NCBI GenBank assembly: GCA_902702965.1
Contig: CACRXP010000010.1
Location: 670,621-734,620, forward strand
DNA length: 64,000 nt
Reading direction: 5' to 3'
From: Spirometra erinaceieuropaei
Taxonomy: Eukaryota; Platyhelminthes; Cestoda; Diphyllobothriidea; Diphyllobothriidae
This document shows, piece by piece, positions 1 to 10,193 of the stretch. The notes beneath the pieces are model-generated. The model was given only the letters and a program-made list of their open reading frames with translations. It had not been told where the DNA came from and did not search any database. The number at the start of each line of letters is the position of its first letter. Position 1 is the stretch's first letter. The position numbers and the translations under genes are program-made.

Positions 1-767
1 AATTGAGGCCAGATGTGGTTATATAACCGCATTTACGGTAGACAGATCCCTGCCACCTGTAATGCGGGACCGGTGGTAGTAGGGTTTATTACAAACAGGG
101 CCTGGGAACGCACACACGACGAGGTCAAGTACTTGTATGCAAAAGAAGAGCTATTGGGAATGCGCGGTTGTACTTAGAGTGGTTGATAAATAGTTGCCCT
201 AACCGCTAACCCTAACACCTAACTCTGACCACTAACGTTAACCTCTCACCCTAACCCATAACTATATCCCCCAGCTTCAACCCATAATCCTTGACCATCA
301 AAATATGAACTTTTGTGAAAGCAGAAACCTAAAGCTTTTTCATGCTCCCTGTATTGTTAAGGTTATTTGAGAGGTTGCTGAACAGAAGGCTTGACCTATT
401 TTTAATGCCGCACATCTACTCACAGAAGTTTCTGTGCCAAGGTAGCATTGAAGATCTGGTCAGACCAGCGTTTTACTTTGTTAAACCGACGCGTACGCTT
501 GATATGTGCTGAACACTTAAGCTTACTACTAACTTACGCAACCGTAGCTCTTAACTACAAACATGTTTATCGTCATTCTCAAGAACTTAAGATACTAAAA
601 CGAATGTTGTACTTGTCCTCCTTAATATGGAAGACAAAAAATAGCTCGGAACTAAAAAACGGGAAGTAACACCTTAGAGAATAGAACAATTTGGGGCTGG
701 AAATCCTTATGCTCGAAGGGGAATCCAATTCACATACGCCACGTCTTTCACAAGCATGTAACGATCA
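1..767. other. Flank downstream of the protocadherin gene, no gene seen
   Basis: No supported coding region. It lies 3' of the minus-strand protocadherin gene, so it should contain that transcript's 3' UTR. A minus-strand ATTAAA (TTTAAT at about 401-406) and an AATAAA (TTTATT at about 85-90) are possible poly(A) signals, but nothing chooses between them. The patch at 197-263 is listed separately. Confidence 0.5.
197..263 (+). repeat. Degenerate telomere-like (CCCTAA-type) patch
   Basis: About 65 bases are built from variants of CCCTAA/CTAAC: exact CCCTAA units occur several times, separated by variants such as CGCTAAC, ACCTAAC, ACTAACG and CCATAAC. Animal telomeres, including those of flatworms, use TTAGGG, whose complement is CCCTAA. 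The array is short and heavily mutated, so it is an interstitial relic or a chance-enriched patch rather than a chromosome end. Confidence 0.5.
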
Positions 768-3700
768 TTACAGCACAAGAAAACAGCCGACAGGTGGATT
801 GGCTGCTTCGTTCCTCGTCTTGTCAGTAGAGTCATTTGTACACAAAAGGGTCTGTCTTGTTGATGATGACAATGATGACGTGGCAGGTGGCAAAGGGAGT
901 GTGTTTGCTGGCTCAAACTCTTCGTCCAGACTCCCCGTCGCCTGTGTGGAGGGGGTTGATACAAGGAGGTCAAAGTAGGCCACGACGGGACCCTCCAACT
1001 TCGGCAGCTGATTTGCCGCACCTGCTGGTGGTGCCTCGCCCGCGTGATGAACTTCGCAGCCTTGAGCACTACCTGGCGGACCCAGAAAGCCCTCATTTAT
1101 CTGCCATTCCAAAGCAGGACTCTCTGCGGAGGTCAGTAGAGCATAGTGGACTTCAGGAGATGGCAGTTTGCTGAGATCCCCCGGTCGGTCATTGGGACCC
1201 CTATTGTCTCCGGATACCTGTGGGGGGTCCATGAATGTGCTAACCTGATCGCCTGCCGTGTAAGTGGTCCTCACAGTGGCGAGACTGATGCTATCGCTGG
1301 CTGCTGCCGTGGCTGGCTGTGATACCCGCCTAGCTGTCTGTCGGCTGTGCCAGACGAGCCTGTTTTGGGCTTCCGACTTGAGCAAACTGGCGCAACCATG
1401 ACCGCCAGCGCTTGGCAGTGTGGCATCCGTAGTAGTGCTCTGGCCAGGACGGATCTGTCGTGCAGCCGAATTAGTAGCCTGTTTGGCACGCGCCCAGAGG
1501 ATGGCAGCGAACAGGGCGAACCCCACAGCAAGGCTGAAAGCCAGAATGAGCAAGCACATGACAATGTTGCTGAGGCCGAAGTTGAAACCACCTACTCGGC
1601 CCAAAGCCTGCATTTCATCTGGCACCCTATCCACTGTGCCGAGGCCGGGTCCAGCACTCACATTACTCACAAGTTCCGAGAAGGTGCCGACGAAACCGCC
1701 CGGATGGGCATCCATGCCTGTGGAAGTGTCCGCAGCATCGGCCGGCCACAGGGCCTGTCCTGGCATCTGAAAAATACGTTCGATCACTACGAAGAAGTAG
1801 GCATTGGAGTAGCGTTTCGGGTCTAAGGAATTGGTTATACGGAGGCAAACTCTGCAGGAGACCTTGGAGGATTGCATGGATAAAGAGGAAACGGAGGAAG
1901 GGGAGGAGAAGAAATCCTGATTTTTACTCAGTTTCAACTTTTTGGACTTCTGATCAAGTTCAAAGAGGGAGGAGCCATTGCATTCATTTTGGGCCTGAAG
2001 GACGATAGTTTCCTTCTCTACACTTGTAGACTTTCTTCCAAGGTCGTATGTCTCCAGCTGGATGGCTACGTCTGCCAAAGCCTCAACATTCTGTCTACTT
2101 CCATATGGTATGTTGATCTGCAGGGTTACAACGGAACCGGGAAACGGTTTCACCAAGAGCGGTACATTTTCATGGGGTTTATCGACAATCACCGTTATGC
2201 TCGCGGTTGATGACATTTGTCTCAGCTCTCCATGATCTACTGCTGATATGAGCAAATGAAAAAGGGAGACATTGTTGCGGGCTATTGGTTGCAGCGTAAC
2301 CAGGGCTCCATTGTCTTTCAGTGAGAAGAAAGAGTCGGGGGCAAAATCACCCTCCGTTTCGTTAGCCCTGTCGGGAGGCGGAAACGCTGACTGGGAGAGG
2401 AGTTTCGTCGAAACTGCCTGATGGCCATCCTCATCGGGATCTGTGAAGACAATCCTAGAGACCAGGAAACCAGCAGGTGTTCCCTTCTTGATCGTAATCA
2501 GGGATGGACTAGCGAGCCGAGGCGGGTTATCGTTCACGTCTTTCACAGTCACTCGGACAAGAACGTGTGAAGAAAACACCTGATCGTTTGAATGGTCCCG
2601 TGGGACGTCTTTGGCCACCAACAAGAATTCATAGTATTTAGCGCTTTCGTAATCCAATGGCGCCCTCAGTGATATGGCGCCAGACTCCGGTCTGACCACA
2701 AAATGTTGTAAAACAGCTGAGAAGTTCTGTTTCGATGGTTTATACTCCATTGTCACCGGCTCCATACTGAATACAATATCCTTGCTGTCAGCATCAATTA
2801 CAAGCGGGAGGAGGATGGGTCTTCGCAGGGGTTCATTCTCAGGGACAACAAGGTCATAGGTCGATGTTGGATTTCTACGGGAGGAATAAAAAACTGGTGG
2901 ATTATCGTTGACGTCAGTCACTTTTACGGTAAGGGGGAAGATCACTTTCGCTGGCGGTTCGGCAGCATCTATACAAACCAGGTCAAATTGCAAAAAGGGC
3001 GTCACTTCATAATCCAACACCTTTGTCGTCCAAATGGAGAGGAAAGCTTCACCGGCCACAGAGAGCAGACGTAACGGTAAACCATTTGCATCAGCAATGC
3101 TGCAGGAAATATTACCCTGACTGACGTCGTCCACGTCATTAATGGACATCTGCAGAGCTAGAACACTTGCTCTACCATTCTCGGGAACCGAATTGTTCTG
3201 CTGGATTATAAGCTCCGGCAGGTTATCATTCACGTCTTCGAGAAGAACAGTGAGCGTGAAACTGGCAGACAAAGATGGACGACCTTCATCACTGGCGATC
3301 ACAACGAGTTCGACTTTGCGTTCCGAGAAGTCTTCATAGTCCAGTGACGGATGGACGAAGAGCTCGCCTGTTTCCGAATCCAGGACAAACTTCTTGCCCA
3401 CTGAACCAATGGAATGTTGGGGAGGAGAGATAATACTATAGCGCAGTCGTCCATTTTTATCGGAGTCAGCATCGCTCGCTCTAAAGATGAACACGGGCTG
3501 ATAGTATGTTTTGTTCTCCTGAATTCGAATGGTGTCCCTGGGTTTTTCAAATATGGGTGCATTATCATTTATGTCGGTGAGCCTGATGTGAATGGTGATT
3601 GAGCCGGATAGCGGTTTCTCGCCGCCATCAATCGCCATCAACCCGACTGTCAAGTTATGATGCTTAGGATTCTCGTAGTCTAAGCGTACAATATTGCTTA

Positions 3701-4433
3701 GCTGCAGACATGGATAGCAGGACTGGTCTGAGGAGGAGAGAGCAAAGAAACCAGCTTCCACGGCCTCACCATATAGTTGGTAGCGCACGACTCCATTTGC
3801 CAGCGAGTCCTTGTCCTTGGCCTGGGGAAGACTGTGCATATTCTCCTGTTCCCACACAGAAGACAATTCAGGCGACTTGACAAGCGATGACGCCTCCGGA
3901 ATGGTCAACGTAAAACGAGTGTTCTGAAAACTCGGCGCATTGTCGTTAACATCGAGAATATGGACCATGACCTTGACTTTCATTGTGTCCGAGTTCTTCC
4001 CGATGTCGGGCCGAATGAATACGGCATCGAAGGTGAGATTGCAGTGACTAGCTGTACAGCAGTCCAGGGGGCCACAGATGCGAGCTACATCGTCTCTGTC
4101 TACGTGGCTGATGGTGTAGAGGTCGCCCATATCACTGAGGTGCAGAATGTTGGAGGCGAGGCCGCGGCTGTCCAGCAGTGTTGCTCGGAACTTTTCTTTG
4201 TTGGCAAGGAAGCTGTCGAATTGAGACAATTGCTTTGGAATGTTGCCAATGAAAAAGCTTGCTGGCGTTTCGTCGCCTAGCACAAAGGTGACGAAAGGGT
4301 CTGTTGACGGCATTGATAGGGACTGTGTTGCCAGGTTTGGACGTGAGTTGGTGAAGGGAGTAGACAGAGCTAACAAAGAAGCCAGCAGAAGTACAAGATG
4401 TTGTGTCACGACATCGTAGTTGTAAAGCTTCAT
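768..4433 (-). CDS. Protocadherin-like single-pass adhesion receptor
   Basis: A 1221-residue uninterrupted frame. The upstream in-frame TTG at 4469 is not a credible start; the first ATG (4431-4433) puts a hydrophobic signal segment at residues 12-24. Cadherin repeats are marked by linker motifs DVNDNAP (about 161), DINDNAP (287), DVNDNLP (400), DVNDNPP (507) and DVNDNPP (632). LDYE calcium-site motifs lie at about 251, 364, 473 and 593. A sixth repeat ends in a degenerate linker, and a poorly matching module follows before the membrane span (about 955-981). Repeat 1 carries the DRDD...C(G)...C pattern typical of protocadherin first repeats. The roughly 240-residue tail is Ser/Thr/Pro-rich and has no motif I recognise. 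By family knowledge it mediates calcium-dependent adhesion at the plasma membrane. One large coding exon is usual for protocadherin ectodomains; here the tail is in the same exon. Orthology to a named protocadherin cannot be given. Confidence 0.95.
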   Translation of the reverse strand: MKLYNYDVVTQHLVLLLASLLALSTPFTNSRPNLATQSLSMPSTDPFVTFVLGDETPASFFIGNIPKQLSQFDSFLANKEKFRATLLDSRGLASNILHLSDMGDLYTISHVDRDDVARICGPLDCCTASHCNLTFDAVFIRPDIGKNSDTMKVKVMVHILDVNDNAPSFQNTRFTLTIPEASSLVKSPELSSVWEQENMHSLPQAKDKDSLANGVVRYQLYGEAVEAGFFALSSSDQSCYPCLQLSNIVRLDYENPKHHNLTVGLMAIDGGEKPLSGSITIHIRLTDINDNAPIFEKPRDTIRIQENKTYYQPVFIFRASDADSDKNGRLRYSIISPPQHSIGSVGKKFVLDSETGELFVHPSLDYEDFSERKVELVVIASDEGRPSLSASFTLTVLLEDVNDNLPELIIQQNNSVPENGRASVLALQMSINDVDDVSQGNISCSIADANGLPLRLLSVAGEAFLSIWTTKVLDYEVTPFLQFDLVCIDAAEPPAKVIFPLTVKVTDVNDNPPVFYSSRRNPTSTYDLVVPENEPLRRPILLPLVIDADSKDIVFSMEPVTMEYKPSKQNFSAVLQHFVVRPESGAISLRAPLDYESAKYYEFLLVAKDVPRDHSNDQVFSSHVLVRVTVKDVNDNPPRLASPSLITIKKGTPAGFLVSRIVFTDPDEDGHQAVSTKLLSQSAFPPPDRANETEGDFAPDSFFSLKDNGALVTLQPIARNNVSLFHLLISAVDHGELRQMSSTASITVIVDKPHENVPLLVKPFPGSVVTLQINIPYGSRQNVEALADVAIQLETYDLGRKSTSVEKETIVLQAQNECNGSSLFELDQKSKKLKLSKNQDFFSSPSSVSSLSMQSSKVSCRVCLRITNSLDPKRYSNAYFFVVIERIFQMPGQALWPADAADTSTGMDAHPGGFVGTFSELVSNVSAGPGLGTVDRVPDEMQALGRVGGFNFGLSNIVMCLLILAFSLAVGFALFAAILWARAKQATNSAARQIRPGQSTTTDATLPSAGGHGCASLLKSEAQNRLVWHSRQTARRVSQPATAAASDSISLATVRTTYTAGDQVSTFMDPPQVSGDNRGPNDRPGDLSKLPSPEVHYALLTSAESPALEWQINEGFLGPPGSAQGCEVHHAGEAPPAGAANQLPKLEGPVVAYFDLLVSTPSTQATGSLDEEFEPANTLPLPPATSSLSSSTRQTLLCTNDSTDKTRNEAANPPVGCFLVL

Positions 4434-5079
4434 TGGGGGCAGGCATATCTGCGTTCCGAAAGCTGTCAATAAATCATCTAGCCTTCTTCGTTCGAGCTAA
4501 GTTGTTCATTGTTTAGGCAGTTTGGTGGTTGCTGAAGAAGAAAAAGACGCAACAGTTGGTGCGACTGTTTACAACATATTTTTCTCCCAGAAAAGATACT
4601 GGAAATACAGTACCGACATTTAAAAAAACTACAATAGATGTGTTGTCTCGTGAAATGTGAACAGCAATTTTTAAGTATTTCCTCTGTTAGGACATAGTAC
4701 TTAAGTAAGTTCATGAGATCAAACATCACACAGCTTACTTAAAAGTTATTTCAGTCGAATCACAAAGCTGGTTTTTGAACGGGCTTCCTTAATTCTGCTT
4801 GCGGAAACTACACTGTAAAAATGACTATTAATATAGTATGATATTCTTCTACTGAGTGACGGTGCCCTTATAATTTATAATATATTTTAAAGAAAGCATG
4901 CCAAAACATTTTCCTTGCACCCATATGGCAGCACATCACGTTTTCTTTAAACATAGTGCGTTAAAAGGAGGTAGGCTTCGCTATTTAAACAGTTTCTTAT
5001 TATGCGATTTTTTAAAATTGTTGAATGTCCATACATAAACTAGCGTATCTCTACGTTTACGTATGCTGTTCCCAAAGAA
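4434..5079. other. Upstream region of the protocadherin gene
   Basis: AT-rich, no supported coding region. For the minus-strand protocadherin this is the 5' side and should hold the leader and promoter. I see no clear TATA box or 5' exon. A splice acceptor just upstream of the start codon cannot be excluded. Confidence 0.4.
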
Positions 5080-5480
5080 TATAACATGGTCCGTATTAAT
5101 TGCATAATTCTACGAGTCTTTTATGATATCTTCATAATGGCATACATAAATATGTAATTTTTCATACAATAGAGCTATATAGATTGTGGTTTAGAAACCC
5201 TGAATTCAAGTGCATCGGCAGGCATGGTTAAAATTTTTCCTGGGATTGAGGTTTTTAAAACGGCAAAATGCGTTTGAGTACAAAAGTTGAAGAAGACGAA
5301 ATTTATCGCTACAAGCAGAAAAGAAGAAAAAAGAAGGATCGTTTTGCAGCGGCCTTCTCTAAAATGTACTTGAATTCATAAGGACAAGGAAAATCAATAA
5401 AAACTTATACTATGCTAGTAGCCACTTTTTACAGGATGCAGATTTGTTATTGGCTCCGAAGAAGCTTGTTCGAAGACGGG
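5080..5480 (+). repeat. Old interspersed repeat R1, copy 1
   Basis: This stretch can be aligned by eye with 37580-37990. Shared blocks include TGGTCC.(A/T)ATTAATTGCA at the start, a GGCAGG...GG(C/T)T.AAAATT block about 150 bases on, and AGAAGCT(T/C)..T near the end followed by CATTC/CACTC-TGACGTGA. Order and spacing agree, which argues for common descent rather than shared AT-richness. No coding frame survives. The class, possibly a DNA transposon relic, cannot be told from sequence alone. Confidence 0.45.
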
Positions 5481-5719
5481 CATTCTGACGTGACTGAATT
5501 ACATTTTGCTTATGCATTTTGACACACATTTGACACATATTGACGGTGCTCAGGTCACCAAAAGAACACGACTACTTTGTAATCTGATCCTGAAATGTTT
5601 GCTAAATTAAAGACAACACAACACTGGTTTTGACGGCAAAGGCGAAGGAAATGCACTGGAGAGAGACAAATTTATTTTTTGTCAACACAACATACAACAG
5701 ATGGGCTAGCTCGTGAAAT

Positions 5720-6240
5720 GTCAACCGGAATTCCGAAATGCGTGTTCGTTCGAAAAGATTGATTAAGTCGGGTTGTAAAACTAGTCACGATGCAGCATAA
5801 GGCTACAATAATCCCGTTACTTCAAGATGCCGGCTTTGGAAAGAACGCTTTTCCGGCCCAATGCAAGACAGTTACTCTGCCAGAAACAACTACCGATTTA
5901 GCCTGAATTTTTCCCATCTATTTTTGATATTCTTAAAGATTAAATTATATATTTTATAAAAAACATGTATACAAATATTTGTGTTTATGCTCACTCTGTA
6001 GAAAACTACGCACCCTTCCAATTTTCTACCCGAAAAAGGGATATAATTGGGTTTTCAAAAACCTTTCCAATTTCCGTATTATTTTGAACCCGACCTGATT
6101 TTACACTTGCATTCAGGGTTTCCAATCTACAAGCCGTATACTCTTCACGTAAGGAGAACCATACTTTTCTCTTCTTTCTTAAAGAGAGAGTACATGGGGT
6201 TTATAAAATTTAGCAGTGGATTTAAGACATATTGTGTATA
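5720..6240 (+). repeat. Old interspersed repeat R2, copy 1
   Basis: It aligns with 17980-18470 over several hundred bases in the same order: CAACCGG.ATTCC..AATGCG, then ATAATCCC, then TGCCG.CTTT, then an ATTATATTTTATA-rich segment followed by GTAGAAAA(C/T)TACG, then TTGAACC.GA. Identity is low and there are many indels, so this is an old family. No open frame of note is preserved. Confidence 0.45.
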
Positions 6241-9200
6241 TAAGACAACGCGTAGGCAACTTCAGGGGTCAACTGGTTCTGGACTCTACAGTATGGACTC
6301 TTAATTAGGAAAGCGGATAAAAAACGAATTTTTAACACGCAAAATATACAATTCAACGCAGGCTTCAAAGGCCTTCTAGCTAAGCCAAAGTATTCAAAAA
6401 TGTGTTGAATAGTCCAAAAAATCTGGATATGTGGGGGCAAAGAAATCCGGAAAAACGGAAATAGACGAACGTTTTGGACGATGGGTCAATGCTAAAAAGC
6501 ATTTAGACAAAGTTGATTAAAATGGTATCTGTGAGGTGCCAGCCAATTTTCAGGGAAAGTAATTTTACCACTTATAATATTTGATATTACAGGAATTTAA
6601 AATGGATAACTGGCAAAAACGGTGTCCACGAAACCGGCGCTTTGGTTTACTTCCTTTCTTTTTTTGCAATCTGACGTAATAGGTATTCAAATGGCCCTCC
6701 ACTTGGTCGATAGAAATATGAAATGTGCTGCTGCATATTTGTCTACCTAAGACAGGTTTGCTCAATTTCATGAGATGCCGAGTCCAGCCGTTCAAAATCC
6801 GCAAAACAAACCATGTGGTTAGGTAAAAGGAGGCCGCTGTCGCTCTTTCGGCAGATGTGCTCAGTCGGTCATCTAACTCTTGTTGAATGCTATCAAGCTG
6901 GGATTTCGACGGTAGCCTTTAATGTTTACCGGTCGGCACACGGAGGAGGCGAAGTCAGTATGTGGATACAAATAATCCTCATCGAAGACGGTATTTTTTC
7001 ATCGCAAAATGGTTGAAGACTGTGAGATAAAGGCTTCATATACAGAACACTGGCCATCTGTCGACGCATTAGCTTTTCTGTGCAAAGCGCTCACTTCATG
7101 AATATGAGATTTTTTCTACTTGTGGTTGACTATGTTCACTTGTTAAAGTTGCGGCATAACGGCTAACGGGAGATAGGCCCAAGGACAAAGCGCACTGGCC
7201 GCGAATATAAATCCTAAGTTTACGCTTTGTCCACGACTAGTTTGGCACGGTGGCTGCTTTGATAAAACTCCCCTCCCGTTAGATGAACAACCTTTGCACT
7301 CGCACAGAAATGTAAAAACGGGTTCATGGACCGTTACTAGATGTCAGTATTACAATTTCTTTAAAGCGATTTATTTCAACCACTAAAATAGAAATACTGA
7401 AGCTGGCATGCATGTAAATATTGAAAAGCGCTCTTCAAATTCGCACTCAAAGAGCTTTTTGTATGCTATTTAAGTCGGCACATCAGGTGCTCTCCTGACA
7501 GCAGCACAATGCTTTCTCATGAGTTTTTTTCTCCATTCAGTAGTCTCAGTAAGACCCTGGGAGCAGAAACAAATAAACGTACAGTGCGCCCGTCAATGCC
7601 TACCTAGAGACTCCTGTTCCACCTTGAGCTAATATCATGTACCGAACAATCACTGGTAGGTGTTCAGGTCAATGTGTTCAAGAAAAATGTATAGCAGAAT
7701 ACTGAAACTGAATTACTTGCAATTTCGAGCTGGTCCCTTATTTTCTCTAATAAAGTGCTGCAGTTGAGTCAATGGAATTTAAGCACAAACAGCTCTACTA
7801 TATTACAAATCCGACCAAAACAAAGAGGGCCTAGTTAAACTGCTGCTTATTAAAGTGAGTACAGACAAATACCTGTTCTAAAATTATTTTAAAAAACTCA
7901 GAAAGACTTTGACATGCCAATGATCGTCAAAATCGTCAACACATCAGCCGGAAAAAAATTAATGTACTTTGACTAAGTTACGAGGTTACTAATTAAATAA
8001 TCTATGCTATTGGGAACGCATTTTTATAAAAGGTGCAAAATATGTGGGCTTAAAATCGGCCAACCACTATCAACGGCCCCATGAAACGTGCTATACTACT
8101 TTCCTAGTCACATCCCCCTATGCACAGCAAATTTTCTATGATCACTTTCGAGTGGATGCTCTCAAAACAAGATATAGTAACGGCTACCCCAGTACAGTGT
8201 GTGCGAGGCTTTTAAATGCACTAGAAGAACAACACCTAACCTGTGGTATTATGTTTATTTTGTTTGATTGACCAAACAATAAAATAGCTCTCTTGTCGAC
8301 TGAAAATTATTATAGAAAATTTCGCCGTAAATAATTACTTCTTGAAAGTTGCTTTCAACTACTTGTGAAACATTTTAGACGTCTTGTGAATATGAGTATT
8401 TTTCACGTGCCTAAACCCATTAAAATACTCTTATTATTGCCGACTGCTACTCACGGATTCTCTTTTACCCTCAAACACGTTAAGACAAGAACATGCAACA
8501 TTTACCTATTTCTTGAAAACAAAGAATGACTTGGCAAAAAGCGTGTTTGGTTCAAAAGCAGCTTGTTGATAGTCATTTTCAGATGTACGCTTCCCAACGT
8601 AATTAGGCTATCGGTTATGAAAGTAACCTCGAGTATGAGCACTAGTTTTACAACGAATATCTTCGGGCATGAAGGAGTAAATATGTGGCTCAAAGTCAAA
8701 AACCAAGCCAGTGACTCTTACTTCTTGTTCTCTCCATAAAAAATATCTGTGAACATACTGTCAACTTAATATATGATATAAATATGTTATATTTGATATA
8801 CGATATTTGCTTTTTATGGCTATTACTCTTAATCGGGCAGTATAGAAAGATTTTTACAAAGGTTGGCGATAAAGTTCATATTGTCTACATCCAGTCATCT
8901 TGAGGCCATGCCACATAGTAAAAGTTACAACCGCAGGTGCGTTGTGATCTGCGAAAATGTCTACGATATTTTTGTGATTTGTACGTGGCAATTTTGGCTT
9001 TATCAATGGTCAAAAGGCAAAAGCAGTGGGAATGGAAGGCAGCAGTTTGTGAATCGCATTGGTACTCATCAAAAACAATCGCCAGCATAGTCGTATAAAA
9101 GTCTTTCTAAGAGCGTGACCTATTAGACATCAGCAGAATTACGTTTTATAAGAATTTTCGGACATTTGGATATTTGAACAGTTTGGCCAGCAGCTCATAA

Positions 9201-9902
9201 ATATACTCGCAGCAGTCACATCGGCCTACTTGTTTCTCTTCTTTTCGTAACTTATTCTGGTAAGATCAGGCAAAGTAAGGGTTGGCAGATACTGACTACC
9301 GAGTCTATGCCTCTCTTCTGTGAAACTACCAATGCAGAGAAATCAAAAATATCTTTCAGGAGGAGGACAATTTGTCATTTTGAGAAGATTACAGACGGGA
9401 TCAATAAGGTATAAAAGTGAACTTAAGTCTTAACAAAAAATGCAAAGCTCTGGTGTTCAACCAAGCAAGCCAAACGTCGTGCCGAATAACAGATAAATAG
9501 AATTTTGCGACAGTTTAGAGGATTGGTCTGTGCTGATGATGTAGGAAAGTGTGAGTAGGGGGAATTGCGAGGACAGTGCTGATAAGGAGAGCAAATTTAA
9601 GGGCTCATACCGATATTGGACCTAATTGCACCAAATAGAATCCAAAATTTTATAACCACTCAGTTAGTCTGGTTTGGACCGTAACGGCCCGTTTGACTCC
9701 TTTATGTGACACATTGAAGGACGAAACTATTTCCTAATAAAAACATATTTTACATATTTTACCTGCGGTAGTGACTCCTTAGCGCTGCTGGATAATTTGA
9801 TTATTCATATAATTACGTAACAACATGCGTTGATACGTCATTAGGAACTTGGGAAAACGAACGCTGTGCCATCAACGATGGCAGGCGTACCATCAGAACA
9901 TA
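6241..9902. other. Gene-free AT-rich stretch
   Basis: Only short open frames under 80 codons, with no recognisable domain, biased composition or splice context. I see no tRNA, no strong tandem array and no LINE fragment. Confidence 0.4.
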
Positions 9903-10193
9903 TTAGCATTCCATGTAAAATCCTCTGTATCGTCTGCAAAACCTATTGCGTTCAATGCCTGTACGTGAAGTAAGTTGAAATAACGGTGAGAATAAGTCCC
10001 AACTGGGAATAAATATATAAAGTCCGAAAAGGACCGGTGTGAGCACAATGCTTTTCGCAGTCAGCACCTTTTCTAATTCCGATGCTTCTCCTATTAGCTT
10101 ATCTGCAGCTGTGTATACACTGCCGGGGAACCGAGCTACTTTTGAAAATTCGCCGACGACTGCACCGGCCAATTTTGGCAACTTGGTGGGCAT
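9903..10193 (-). CDS. Hypothetical small protein with one membrane segment
   Basis: A 96-residue frame from an ATG at 10191-10193 (the longer frame to 10262 starts at TTG and has an Arg-rich head that looks non-coding). Residues 1-45 are a basic/amphipathic stretch beginning MPTKLPKLAG. They are followed by a hydrophobic segment at about 47-64 (IVLTPVLFGLYIFI) and a basic C-terminal tail. The layout resembles small mitochondrial or ER membrane subunits, but I do not recognise a family. GC content is raised relative to the surrounding desert, which suggests a real exon. The last part may be intron read-through rather than protein. It could also be chance. Confidence 0.25.
   Translation of the reverse strand: MPTKLPKLAGAVVGEFSKVARFPGSVYTAADKLIGEASELEKVLTAKSIVLTPVLFGLYIFIPSWDLFSPLFQLTSRTGIERNRFCRRYRGFYMEC

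Noticed and set aside
1347..1826. 159-codon plus-strand frame, and several others, inside the protocadherin gene
   Set aside because: They are antisense or shifted shadows of a well-supported coding exon and have no domain.
4434..4469. 12-residue upstream extension of the protocadherin
   Set aside because: The extension begins at TTG; the first ATG is at 4431-4433 and gives a normal signal peptide.
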